Below, one piece after another: positions 48,600 through 60,419 of a stretch of DNA of 64,000 nucleotides (position 1 is the first letter of the stretch; each line of letters opens with the position of its first letter). The DNA is from Cercis canadensis (lineage: Eukaryota > Streptophyta > Magnoliopsida > Fabales > Fabaceae): positions 1-64,000 of the forward strand of contig QAOA01002234.1 in assembly GCA_003255065.1 (NCBI GenBank), in the 5' to 3' direction. The notes below the pieces were generated by a model. The model was given only the letters and a program-made list of their open reading frames with translations. It searched no databases and was not told where the DNA came from. The position numbers were made by a program, and so were the translations under genes.

Positions 48600-51115
48600 T
48601 CTTAATTTAGAGTTTAAGGTTTTAGACCAAGTATTTTCTTATGTTAAGCATGAAGAGTTATAAAGTTTCTAAGCAGTCTTATAACTTGGTTGCTAATCTA
48701 ATAGCATGACTAACTTAATAAATGTGATGAATTCCAATCTTATAGGAAAAGCTAGACTTAAGAGCCAAGGTGGTAATGCTTGAGAATTTAACCCAAACCA
48801 GTGAAGTAAAGATTCTATGTCATAGAAAGTAAAAATTCTGAGGTTTATAAATTACCCAAGATAACTATCATATAAAAGTGCAATATGTCAAAATCTCAAT
48901 AGCAAGTTAGCAACATACTAAGGAGACACATCCAAATACAGACCAATGGAGAAGGATTGTCATTTAAAAACCAAGAGAAAAACACATAACTTGTACAATG
49001 AGAGAAAAGGATTATCCAAGACTGCAATAAGTTGACTAGGCAGCCAGACTTATCCATATAATGCAATAACAATTTTTTTATGAACAATGAGATTGTTCTT
49101 GTAAACAATGAGATAACACAATTAACAAGAATACAAATGTCGAGTATACATTCAAATATCTCTCGTAAATTGAGCTTAATTTCTAATGTTTAGATTATGG
49201 AATGCATATATAAGCTAAGATCAATTATAACTAAAATTGGACCATATTGTGATCCTAATGACAAACAGTAGTTAGTTGGAGATTCAGTTCAAATTTCTTT
49301 AAAATAATTGTCCTTTTCTTTTCCGACAAGGAAGATAATAAAGCTGAATTTCCATTAAATCATTTAAGAACATAAACCACAAAAAAAATTGACAGTTCCT
49401 TTTACTTGTTTTATTAAGAACCCAGACTATGAGAGACGCTTCAATGGTGCACGAAACCCCACAGTCTACCGCAATCACGGTTTTGGCTTAAAAAGAAATA
49501 GGCTTTAAATCAAAACTTCAAGGAAATCCCAAGTGAGTACCGAATTATCTTCAAAGGAAAAAATCTCAAGCCTCATAAAGGATTCGAGCGCCTAGAGAGT
49601 AAGCTCAGATTTGACACTCTAATGCAACAAAGAGTATATAGTGAAAAAGAATTGCAGCTCCTTGAGAGAGGTGATGGTGGAGCGATGTACAGTGTCAAAG
49701 AAGAGGTTCGATGGTGGAGACTAGAGTGAATGGCAAAGGGAATAAGGAGTTAGGGCTACCGGCGAAACCCCTATTCAAAATTCAGACGTAAGAATTGGGG
49801 ATTACCGGCAAAGACCCCTATTTGAAATTCGGACATAAGAATTGGACATTCAAATTCCCAATTCTTACGTCCGAATTTCGAATAGGGGTATTTGCCGGTA
49901 GCCCTAACTCCTTCTTCCCTTCGCTCCTCACTCCGGTCTCCACCATCGAACCTCTTTTTCGTAACTTACATCGTTCCACCATCACCTCTCTCAAGAAGTT
50001 GTGATTCTTTTTCATCGTATACTTTTTGCTGCCATTAGAGTGTCAAATCTGAGCTTACTCTCTAGGTGCTTGAATCCATTTATGAAGCTTGAGATTTTTT
50101 CCTTTGAAGATAATTCAGTACTCACTTGGAATTTCCTTAAAATTTTGATCTGAAGCCCATTTCTTTTAAAGCCAAAACTATGGTTGCAGCAGACTGTGAG
50201 GTTTCGTGCATCATTGAAGTGTCTCTCATAGTCTGGGTTCTTGATAGGCCAGGTAAAAAGAACTGTCAATTCTATTTATGGTTTATGTTCTTAAATGATT
50301 CAATGAAAATTCAACTTTATTATCTTCCTTGTCGCAAAAGAAAATGACAATTCTTTTAAAGAAATTTGAACTGAATCTACAACTAACTACCGTTTGTCAT
50401 TAATATCACAATATGGTCCTACATAGAAGCCTCTTTAGATGTAAAAAAATTCGCCTAATTTTAGTTATAATTAATCTTAACTTATATATGCATTTCATAA
50501 TCTAAACATTAAAAATTAAGCTCAATCCACAAGAGATATTTGAATGTCTCATACTCAACATTTGTATTCTTATTAATTATGTTACCTCATTGTTTATAAG
50601 AACTATCTCATTGTTCATAAAAAAAAATTGTTATAGCAATATCACATTATATAAACAAGTCTGGGTGCCTAGTCAACTTATTGCAATCTTGGATAATTTC
50701 TTTCTCTCGTTGTACAAGTTATGTATTTTTCTTTTGGTTTTTAAATGACAACCCTTCTCCATTGATTTGTGTTTAGATGTGTCTCCTTAGTATTTTGTCG
50801 TTGATCTTTTTATAGTACTTTAGTATGCTGCTGACTTGTTATTGAGATTTTGACATATTACACTTTTGTATAATAATTATCTTAGGTAATTTATAAACCT
50901 CAGAATTTCTACTTCCTATGACATGGAATTTTCATTTCACTGATTTTGGATAAATTCTCAAGCATTACCACCTTGGCTCTTAAGTCTAGCTTTCCCTATA
51001 AGATTGGAACTCACCACATTTATTAATTTATTCATATTATTAGATTAGCAACCAAGCCATAAGATTGCTTAGAAACTTTATAACTCTTCATGCTTAACAT
51101 AAGTAATTAGAAAAA
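48600..51115. repeat. Giant inverted repeat, arms about 1.25 kb, centre near 49849
   Basis: The left arm (48600-49845) and right arm (49853-51115) are diverged reverse complements along their whole length. Paired words include GAACATAAACCAC (49367) with TGGTTTATGTTC (50279), CTAAGGAGACACATC (48918) with GATGTGTCTCCTTAG (50777), and AAGCATGAAGAGTTATAAAGTTT (48647) with its complement at 51072. Near the centre a 45-base block (CCGGCAAAGACCCC...AAGAATTGG) is present twice directly and once inverted. The arms have indels and many substitutions, so this is not an assembly reflection of one arm. If transcribed it would form a long hairpin. The short frames inside are not supported as genes. Confidence 0.85.
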
Positions 51116-51352
51116 TATATTTCTTTGCCAAACACTTATAAGTTTTACAAGCATAATGGGTCAATCTTTATAACTGATTTAATAAGATGTCATTTGTGGG
51201 GGTTTGCGCCTTTGTGCAAACCTTCTATAAGTTTTTAGGCTGAATGATTATTTTGAAAACAACTATTTTTTTCTATCCTTTATTTCTTTGGGTGTGTCAG
51301 AATAAAAATTTTCAAATTGATGACTTACTCAAAAACAATAAACCTATGAGCC

Positions 51353-52110
51353 NAAAAAGAATTGCAGCTCCTTGAGAGAGGTGATGGTGAAGCGATGTAC
51401 AGTGTCAAAGAAGAGGTTCGATGGTGGAGACTAGAGTGAATGGCAAAGGGAAGAAGGAGTTAGGGCTACCGGCGAAACCCCTATTCAAAATTCAGACGTA
51501 AGAATTGGGGATTACAGGCAAAGACCCCTATTTGAAATTCGGACATAAGAATTGGACATTCAAATTCCCAATTCTTACGTCCGAATTTCGAATAGGGGTA
51601 TTTGCCGGTAGCCCTAACTCCTTCTTCCCTTCGCTCCTCACTCCGGTCTCCACCATCGAACCTCTTTTTCGTAACTTACATCGTTCCACCATCACCTCTC
51701 TCAAGAAGTTGCGATTCTTTTTCATCGTATACTTTTTGCTGCCATTACATGTCAAATCTGAGCTTACTCTCTAGGTGCTTGAATCCATTTATGAAGCTTG
51801 AGATTTTTTCCTTTGAAGATAATTCGGTACTCACTTGGAATTTCCTTAAAATTTTGATCTGAAGCCCATTTCTTTTAAAGCCAAAACTATGGTTGCAGCA
51901 GACTGTGAGGTTTCGTGCATCATTGAAGTGTCTCTCATAGTCTGGGTTCTTGATAGGCCAGGTAAAAAGAACTGTCAATTCTATTTATGGTTTATGTTCT
52001 TAAATGATTCAATGAAAATTCAACTTTATTATCTTCCTTGTCGCAAAAGAAAATGACAATTCTTTTAAAGAAATTTGAACTGAATCTACAACTAACTACC
52101 GTTTGTCATT
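51353..52110 (+). repeat. Duplicate of 49645-50403, starting exactly at N (51353)
   Basis: From the first base after the N, 750 bases repeat the centre and right arm of the inverted repeat with only a few differences (for example GGTGGAG/GGTGAAG, ATTAGAGTG/ATTACATG). After 52110 it departs from the first copy and continues with an inverted copy of 47800-48115. The N at the edge means the duplication may be an unmerged contig end or an alternative haplotype. Confidence 0.85.
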
Positions 52111-52111
52111 A

Positions 52112-52465
52112 CAGTGTATATTAGATTAAACTAAGCAACAAAACTATCAAAATTTTAAATTTACAGTGCATTTTTTTTCTCTTCACTTCCCTTTATCTTT
52201 GTGTAAGTGTGTGTATGCTTCTCTTTTCTTCTTTTAATAGTCCTTGTTGGTCAATGGAATCTGTATTTCTTGATGGTAACTTCTTTTAAATTTATTTATG
52301 CATGCTGCACTAAGGCATGAAAAAAAATAAAAGCTTTTAACAATTCCTTCTCTTATTTACAACAGAGAAAGAGAAGTAAAGAGAGATAAAACCTAACAGA
52401 GAGAAACAGAGATAGGACGAGGACGAGGAGGGGAGAGAGAGAAAGAGTTCAAAGAAAAAAAATCA
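52112..52465 (-). repeat. Inverted copy of 47795-48120
   Basis: AGTGTATATTAGATTAAACTAAG...TTTACAGTGCA and then CTTCCCTTTATCTTTGTGTAAGTGTG are the reverse complement of 48115 down to 47795. Together with the large inverted repeat it shows that the transposon-like segment at 47.6-48.6 kb was part of the inversion event in at least one copy. Sequence 52470-53735 has no recognised gene. Confidence 0.8.
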
Positions 52466-53735
52466 TCTAGGCCCAAGCCCCTCAACCAAGAAAAAAAAAA
52501 CAACAAATACACGTATATAGTTATTAAGAGAGGTAAAGGGAGATGCAAACTTCATGAAGCTGCGTGTGTTTACAGGCCAACCATCATGATATAATCCAAA
52601 TGGGTAATTAACTGATGATACCTAAAGCATATGAGATATTCTAGAGGCAACAAGACTCACTGCATTCCAAAATGCTTCAGCAATCAGCAATCAGCATTCA
52701 GAAGTTGTGCTTCATTCTAATTATAAATTGTACAACTTCCAAAGAAGCAATTTATTTAGCTTTGTATAGTAACTGTTGTGCCATATATAAAATGCAAAAA
52801 TTGGAAAATGTACTAGTTATAGTTGCAATGACAGAGCTGAGAAACTCAAATTGACTGTTGAAAATATTCCATAACTGCTGATTTCCTTCAAATTTATGCA
52901 ATCAGTAACATGATACTCTTCTGTATAAATTGTTTTAGGGGCCCATTACCTTGGAAAATGTTGATGCAAGAAAAAAAAATGGGCTTCGATCAAACAACAG
53001 TTTTAAAGATTTCTCAGCCCATAAACAAGTGCACTAAATTTTCTAATCAGCTACTCTCATGCAAGAGCAAGACTATCAAGGAAATATTTCATCATACCAT
53101 GCAAAATAATTTTGAGACCAAGTGTTTTGCAGCTACCCAAAACTAAAAATTAGAAGGAAAAAAAAGAACATTTAATAACAAATGTGAGCAAAATCCTTGT
53201 TCCTATATGGGATGCTCCCATAGCCAGACATCAGTAGGTCAGCTACATTGATAAAGAGATTGCATTTGCATATAACAGAGAGCAGGATATTGCATATCAA
53301 AACCATTAACTATGACTTTACCTTAAAGAACAAAAACACACACTATTACATCAGAAGCTTCTACAAAAACCAGAAAAACCTTAGTTTCTGCATTGGCCAT
53401 TCCATTCATGGATTATAAATAACCAAAACCTTATATCAAATGTTGAATACTAAATTTCAGGATACTGCATCATTAATACAATGAGATTGGTTTCACTAAC
53501 AAGAAACTCCAAGAATAGCAAGTGGATTTGTCCAAACAATCCACAATAAATAATCCTTAAAATTCTGTGACATGATTTACAAACCAAAATCGGGGTCCAA
53601 ACCAACAAAGCTCGATATTAGTGAAAAAAACAAAACAAAAAAGTAAAGTTAAACCCCTTAATGTGCTTTTTCACAGAAATGCTACTCTAATCATTTCAGG
53701 GTTCTGGGGTCGTTAGGTGGAAAATGGGCAGCTAA

Positions 53736-54149
53736 GCCTAATATACTCAAACAAATCAGAAGCACGAATCAGAACAGCAGAGAACAACCGGGAACAACCG
53801 AGAACAACAGAAGCACAAATTTCAGTTTTTATTTCACAGAACACGAATCAGAAGCACGAAGAGTTTGCATCAAAAATTGCCCTAAAACTGTAAAAGGGGA
53901 AGCCAGAGAACAATATTTTGGCCATAAAAGACTAGAAAGCATTCACATACCTGGAAAATGGAGTGATTGAACCCAAGGGGAAGCAAGAGGCGGTGGTCAG
54001 ATGTGAGGAATGGAAGCAGTGGTCGCTGAAGAAGCCTTCTTCTCCTGCGTAGCTGCGAAGTGTGAGAAGCAAATGAGCGTTCGCAATTAGGGATTTTGGG
54101 GATGGGGACAGGGGCAAAATAGACTTCTTACATTTTAAAAAAATTTCCA
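53736..54149 (-). other. 5'-exon-like segment, copy 2 (possible FHY3 first exon)
   Basis: On the minus strand the run from about 54120 to 53951 looks like a plant 5' leader (CCCCAAAATCCCTAATTGCG, pyrimidine-rich, no long frame) and ends TTCCAG/GTATGT, a strong donor. It is the next such exon upstream of the FHY3 acceptor at 46611 on the same strand, which would make a first intron of about 7.3 kb containing the giant inverted repeat. The same segment also occurs at 33690-34016. The link to FHY3 is inference. Confidence 0.35.
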
Positions 54150-54194
54150 TCAAAATGAGTATAATCTAATATATTTAATTAGCTGGCTCGTGAA

Positions 54195-54365
54195 CTAGAG
54201 CTGTCTAACAGGCCAGCCCAGCCCATTAGGGCTAGGCCATATCAGGCCGCGGGCCATAACGGGCTGGGCCAAAGTGGCTCGGTTCTAATCGGGCCAGCAA
54301 AATCCCAGCCCAGCCCAGCCCAGACCAGCCCACTTCGGGCTGCAGGCCAAAACGGGCCAAAATCT
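54195..54365. repeat. GC-rich GGGCC/CCAGCCC simple-sequence-like block
   Basis: Dense repeats of GGCCAGCCCAGCCC, GGGCCATAACGGGC and CCCAGCCCAGCCCAG in otherwise AT-rich DNA. Blocks of this wording are widespread non-coding repeats in plants. Confidence 0.5.
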
Positions 54366-54987
54366 GTAATATTGGAGGTTACATTCTGCATATGATAACC
54401 AAAAGGTGAGTCAGTCAAAAGGATCCAGGAGTTATATACTTTTTAACAAGATGAGTGAAATTAATAATACTAATAATTTGAAGGGCAGCACTTATTGTGA
54501 TTGTTGACAAATAGTATGTGCTTCATGCCTTTGCATTCAAGTGTTCATTGGAAAACAGAACTAAGATTCAAAAGAAACAATATTAACCAAAGCAAACTCT
54601 GTAGGTTAAATTCTATCCTTCCAGAACACCAAGTTCTCTTTCTGTTTTATAACAGAAATTCAAACCCATTAATCATCAAAGGGAAATTTTGATCAAACAC
54701 TATTTCTCCAATACCAAAGAAAAGATAGATAAAGAAAAAAAATAATAGACCCTGATATAAGCTAAGACATACAAGGAAATGAACACTATTTGTTTGGGAC
54801 TACTAAAAACCAGTATGAGCAATGAGATACAAAGAAATCAGAAGGATCCTCATTGATAGGTATCTTGAAAATACTGCATATCAAACACCTACATTTATTT
54901 TGTTCTTTTTAATCTTTTGCCTTGACACATCTAGTAGATTTATTCAAAAACAGAGTTTGATCAAACCCAACTCCTTGCACATCTAAC

Positions 54988-55268
54988 TTATTTATAAAAT
55001 TCCATCACTCCCAAAGCAGAAAAAGCACGGCAGGCAACTCGAAATTTGGAAAATCCAGACCTCTTGCACAAATTCTCGAAGTCTTTCTCAGTTCTCTCTT
55101 TTCCAACAACAGTAATAAACATTAGATTGTCAAGAATGGAAACAAACTTAGATGCATCAGTTGATTCTGGAGTTTCTGGCAGTATGAACTCCACAAAAAT
55201 CACCTTTCCATTTTGTGGCAAAGCTTTCTAACAATTTCTTAAAAATTCAACACAGTTTTCATCCGCAC
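54988..55268 (-). pseudogene. Class II O-methyltransferase C-terminal fragment
   Basis: The minus-strand frame reads ADENCVEFLRNC, a TAG at 55228-55230, then KALPQNGKVIFVEFILPETP, FVSILDNLMFITVVGKERTE and FSKFRVACRAFSALGVMEFY up to the natural stop at 54988. This is the C-terminal catalytic domain end of COMT/caffeate-type plant O-methyltransferases; the KDFENLCKRSGF helix is kept. The TAG replaces the usual tyrosine of NCYKALP. Homology stops upstream of DENC, before the catalytic histidine, so the fragment is inactive. Confidence 0.85.
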
Positions 55269-55582
55269 AATAAAATTACAAAAAAAAATTCCCAACAGAC
55301 AGAGTAATACAGAAAAAGATGTATGGGTAATTGGACTTAGCTTAAATTTTGGATAAGGTACATACCCAATTGAAATCGATGTCAAATTTTCAAATGCATT
55401 TGAAAAGAAAAAAAAAAAAAGAGAGCATATTATCGGGTCAAAATCAGATTCATCCAGTGAACGAATGAGCACTTGAGCCTAACATTCTCCTACTTCTACT
55501 TAGCATTATCAAAAGCATAACCAGCAGACAGAGCTCCAATATGGCAGAGAGAGAGAGAGAGAGAGATAACAAGGACTTACCG

Positions 55583-55720
55583 CCGGTTCTGGTGCTTTCG
55601 CCGGTGCCGGCTGCGCCTGCGTCAGTGAGGTGAGGAGAGGCGGAGAGGCCGAGTGGGGCAATGAGGAGAGGGGGAGAGGAGAACCGGAGTGTTCTTTCAA
55701 CAGAAATGAGATATTAGGGA
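55583..55720 (-). other. GC-rich exon-like segment with donor site
   Basis: On the minus strand a pyrimidine- and GC-rich run ends GAACCGGCG/GTAAGTCC at 55583, a near-perfect splice donor. No protein family is recognised and no following exon was found. It may be the 5' exon of a lost gene. Confidence 0.3.
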
Positions 55721-56689
55721 TTGCAAGAAAAAAAATCCGGCCAATTGAAATCTCAAAAAAAAATTGGGTCAACCAGAACCGAACCCGATCGGTCCACGGG
55801 TCGGGCCAAATTGACTCAGTTTTAAATGGACTTAGCTCTATCGTGAACTCAGCTAATTTTCTAATGGGAGAATAGCGCCAAATACCCGAAGCCAAATTAT
55901 TCAACAAATGTGTTGAGTATTTTAATAGTTTCATTTTTTAAGTTATCAATAAAAAGTTTAGAGGCATCCGATTGAAAATTAAATAATTTATAATTAAATA
56001 GTATTGAAGTTGTTTTCAAAACTTACGAATTTTATGTTTTCTAGCTAAAAGTATCAAAAGAGGCATCTAAAAAAAGAAAAGTTTAAGGAATAATGAAAAA
56101 TTATGAAGTAATACTAAACATAGTATAATATATAATTACTTTCATTAATTTAAATTAATTAGACTTGAAAAAAAAATTTATGAAATATATGATTTATAAT
56201 TATTTAATATTATGTTTTGTTTTGAAACAAAAGAGAAACAAAAGCAAAAAAAATATGGCTTAACAAAATATACACCTACATGTAGGGCTGTTCAGAATCT
56301 AAACTAACTCAATCAAATGGAGCACCCCAAATTAAATTGATGGATTGGTTTGGTTTAGTTTTATTTTTTATGTGGTTTTGGTTAAGTTAATTTTTTTTAA
56401 TAAATCTTGGGTTCGAGTTAGAAAAAAAAAGATTGGTTTGGTTTGACTATTTTCTATTTTGATTTTCATTGAAAATAGAAAACAAGGTTGCAAATTTGTT
56501 TAGTTCAATAAATAGAAAACATTTTCATTAAAATATTTTTAAAATGGCAAAAAACATCAAAAAGACGTTTTCAGCATTTCTAACAAATGATTAGAATGAA
56601 GCTTCAGAATTTTTCAAGAATTTATTTAGTTCTACTGAAGCTCATAGCAACTCTCTCCTTTGATGTTTGATCATATCCCGAATACTGGG

Positions 56690-57953
56690 GAGGCCTGCGC
56701 TAATAATCTTACTAGAGTTGTCACTATAGATGAAGTATGGGTAGTAGTGAGGTCGATCTATGAAATCTTTCAAAGCTCCAAGGCCATATGGTTCTCAGCC
56801 TTTTCCTTCAAGAAATACTAGGAAGTGGTTGGGGATAAAGTTACTGATATTGTTCAACTAGCTCTCAAGGATTTTTTTTTTTTTTTATGTGGCTATTTCT
56901 TAAACACTTATTGTTCTGATTCCCAAAGAAAATAATCCAACTAGGATTTTTCAATTCCGGCCAATTAGCCAATTAGCCAATTAGCTTATGTAATGTGATT
57001 TATAAAATCATTACTAAAGTTATGGTTAATCCGCCCCGTTCTTATGGAGTTTATTAGCCCCCTGCAAAGTGGCTTCATTCCAAGAAGAGGCACTCGTGAT
57101 AATATCTTGGTGGCTCAAGAGATAATGCACTATATTCACAAAACTTGAAGTAAAAAAGGTGCAATGGCTTTTAAAATTGATTTGGATAAGGCTTATGATA
57201 GGGTTGATTGGGGCTTTTTGCAGAAAATTTTAGAAGACTTTGGTTTTTCGGATATTATTGTAAAGCTGATTCTTTTTTGTGTCTCTTCATCTTCTCTTTC
57301 TCTGCTTTGGAATGGTAGTAAGCTTCCATCCTTTGCCCCCAAAGGGGTCTTAGGCAAGGAGACCCGTTATTGCCTTATCTGTATAGAAAATTGTCTCTCC
57401 TTATAGATAAAGAAGTGCAGCGAGGATAATGGAAACCTTTGAAGTGCTGTAGAAATGGTCCCTTAATTTCTCAACTCCTTTTGCAGATGATCTGTTACTT
57501 TTTACTAAGGCTACAATCTCTCAAACTAGGGTGATTAACATGACTGTTAATGAATTTTGCAGAGGTTTAGGTCTTAAAGTAAATCTTACTAAGTTGAAAG
57601 CTTTTTGCTACCATGGAATTTCAAGAGGTAGAAAGCAGTGTATTCGTAATATCTCTAGTATTCATTTCATTGCTAAATTTGAGAGATACTTGGGTGTTCC
57701 TTTGTTGGATGGGCGGATTAAGAAGAATGATTTTCTTTTCGTTACGAAAAAGCTCACGAATAGGCTTTCCTCTTGGAAAAATAAACTTCTTAACAGAGCT
57801 GACTGTATCACCTTGGCTAGGTCGGTCATTTCTTCTATGCCTATATACAGTATGCATACTATATGGTTGACTCAGTCTATTTGTAGGGATATTGATACTA
57901 TGGTGCGGCGCTTCATTTGGAAGGGTTTAGAGGTCGAGGTTTGCATCTAGTAA
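56690..57953 (+). mobile_element. LINE (non-LTR retrotransposon) reverse transcriptase remnant
   Basis: Pieces of the plant L1-type reverse transcriptase in order: QSGFIPRRGTRDNILVAQEI near 57066, AFKIDLDKAYDRVDWGFLQ near 57167 (the catalytic D of motif A), the degraded RQGDPLSPYLF region near 57345, then the GLKVNLTKLK, FERYLGVPLLDGRI and TLARSVISSMPIYSM segments typical of LINEs to 57920. Stops and frame changes are frequent (for example TAG or TGA near 57040 and 57150). The 5' end with endonuclease is not visible. The element ends abruptly at 57953, where the copia LTR begins, in the middle of the RRFIWKG...GRGLHLV segment, so it was cut by that insertion. Sequence 55900-56690 has no recognised gene. 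Confidence 0.88.
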
Positions 57954-58349
57954 TGTTAGTTTTTTACAGGATAGGATAATAGTTGTATGTGTGTGAAAAG
58001 ATAAATGATGGGTAAACAAAGAGAGTGAGAAGGCGTGGAGTAGTAGTTAAAAGTAGAAGATTAGTAATAAAAGAGGAAGAGGTACTTGATGGTAGTAGTT
58101 AAAGGACTTAGTGATTGAAGGAAAACATGTACAAGCCTTAGGATTTCTCTTTTCTATTGCACTCTTACATTAGCTATTGGTGCCTATTTATTTATAGGCT
58201 TCTTATAACCACCTTCTAGTTTCTTCTACCACCTTCTATTAGTTTCTACCACCTTCTATTATTTCTACCATCTTTCATAGCTTCTAGTACTTTTTTAGCT
58301 GGTACTAGAAGTTTCTGGAGAGGGGTAGAAAGGTGTGCTACTTTTAACA
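57954..58349 (-). repeat. Copia 3' LTR, 396 bases
   Basis: On the plus strand it runs TGTTAGTTTTTTACAGG...GCTACTTTTAACA, with 5-base inverted ends TGTTA/TAACA. Immediately inside it, on the element's strand, stands the polypurine tract TAAGGAGAAG. It contains the repeated pyrimidine-rich CTACCACCTTCTATTAGTTT motif. Confidence 0.88.
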
Positions 58350-60063
58350 CTTCTCCTTAGCACACTTTTCAGATACTCCGAACAAGTTGCGTAGCATCTC
58401 AAATTTTGCTCTAGGTAGTTCCTTAGTGAATATGTCGGTGAGTTGCTCCTCCATGTTTCAGTATTCGAGTTTTATTTTCTTCTCTGATATAGCTTCTCTT
58501 ATGAAGTGATATTTGATTGCGATTTTTTTTGTTCTGCTGGGCTATATTGGATTTTTGGCAATTGCAATAGCAGACTTACTATCACAGAAAATTTCAGTAG
58601 TATCTTCTTGTCGTTCTCCCATGTCTTCGAAATTTTTTCTAAGCGAAATGGCTTGACTAGTAGTGTTTGCTGCTGCAATACACTCAACTTCGACAGATGA
58701 TTGTGCTACTGTCTCTTGCTTTTTAGATGTCCAAGAGAATATTCCTGTTCCAAGTAAGAATGCATATCCTGAGGTACTCTTCATGTCGTCAGCTGATCCA
58801 CCCTAATCATTATCTGTATATCCAAGTAGTCTTGTATCATCAACTGACTTGTATTGTATGCCGAAATTTTTCGTACCTCGCAAGTATCTTAGAATTCTCT
58901 TTGCCGCTCCATAATGCTTCTCACTCGGATTTTGCATGAATCTGGATAGTAAAGTGGTTGCATACATGATGTCTAGTCTTGTAGTTGTTAGATACATGAG
59001 GCTTCCGATGATGCTTCTGTATCACGAAGCGTCAGCTTTCTCAAATTCATCTTCTTTCTGTAGTTTCTCATTAAGTAGCAACTGCCTTGCAATTAAGCAT
59101 TTTGAATTTCTTCAAAAGATTCTCTGTATACTTCTTTTGTGAGATGAATATCTTGTCTTCTTTTTGTGTAATCTCAATGCCAAGGAAGTAGTGCATCATA
59201 CCCAAGTCAGTCATCTCGAACGTCTTCATCATGTCGTCTTTGAATTCTTCTATCATTTTCTCATTGTTTCCTGTGCAGATGAGATCATCTACGTATAGAG
59301 AAACTATAAGAGTATTGGAATTACCTTGGGTCTTGATGTAGAGTGTTGGCTCACTTTTGCTCCTCCTGAATTCTCGATACATGAAGTATTTGTCAATTCA
59401 GCTATACCAGGCTCATGGTGCTTGCTTTAATCCGTAAAGGGTGTTCCTCAATCGTAACACTTTGTCTTCTTCACCTTTTACCACGAACCCTTATGGTTGT
59501 TCTACATAAATCTCTTCTTCAAGAAATCCATTCAAGAATGTTGATTTCACATTTAGTTGAAAAATCTTCCATCTCTTTTAGGCTGCTAGAGCTATCAAAG
59601 CTCTTATAGTGTCGAGTTGTGCAACTGGAGCAAATGTCTCATTATAGTTGATGCTAGGTACTTGTGAGTATCCTTTGGCTACTAGTCTTGCCTTGTGTTT
59701 TTGTATGGAGCCATCCAGATTGAGTTTTGTCTTGTAGACCCATTTTACACCGATAATTTCTTTATCTTTTGGCTTTTCAACTAGTTCCCATGTCTCGTTC
59801 TTCTCGATCATCTTGATTTCTTCCTCCATAGCTTTTATCCATTCATCTTGCTTTGCAGCTGCTTCAAAGCTTTCGGGTTCCATCATTACATAGTTGCATC
59901 TTTTATATATATTTCTTAGTGATCTTACTTTTCTTGGAGGAGATTCTGGAGACGATAATTCTTGTACAAGAGTTGTTTCTAGAGTAGCTGGAGTGCTTGG
60001 AGTAGCGGTATTGACTTCATTGTCATCTTCTTGGTTTGGTGTAGTTGATTGATAGATAGACAT
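58350..60063 (-). pseudogene. Copia reverse transcriptase and RNase H
   Basis: RT begins near 60000-59580 with the segments WIKAMEEEIKMIEKNETWEL, IIGVKWVYKTKLNLDGSIQK and HKARLVAKGYSQ. The catalytic YVDD is in SLYVDDLICTGN (within 59071-59382). RT ends and RNase H begins at 58997-58540 ([57 protein letters not shown]). The YTDND motif has replaced the usual YSDSDWAG wording. Frame breaks are present near 59400-59570 and 58800. Confidence 0.88.
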
Positions 60064-60419
60064 GTATATGTTTTTCTCGACTTTCTTTGCTTCCCAATTC
60101 CATGCAACATTTTCATCAAATTCTACGTCTCAGCTAATAAAAAGCTTCTTAGTCTTCAAGTTGTATACTTGATATCCTTTTGATTCAGTGTTGTATCCCA
60201 AGAAGATTCCTTTTTCAGTATTCTCATCAAGCTTGCTCCTTTTTTGATATGGAATGTGGACATAGCATATGCAACTAAAAACTCTTAGATGCTTCGCTGA
60301 TGGCTTCCTTCTGCTCCAACTTCTACAGGTGTTTTATCTTGGACGTCTCTAGTTGGGCACCTGTTTAATAGGTAAACGGCAGTGTAAACTGCTTTGGCCC
60401 AAAACGTGCTTGGTAATCT

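Noticed and set aside
49795-50004. 69-codon frame present twice (also at 51505)
   Set aside because: It crosses the centre of the inverted repeat, and its second copy is the assembly-linked duplicate; a by-product of the palindrome.
54176-55865. Pack-MULE carrying the OMT fragment, with ends AATTAGCTG...TAGAGCT and its inverse
   Set aside because: The terminal match is short and gapped, and I found no target-site duplication, so chance similarity is likely.
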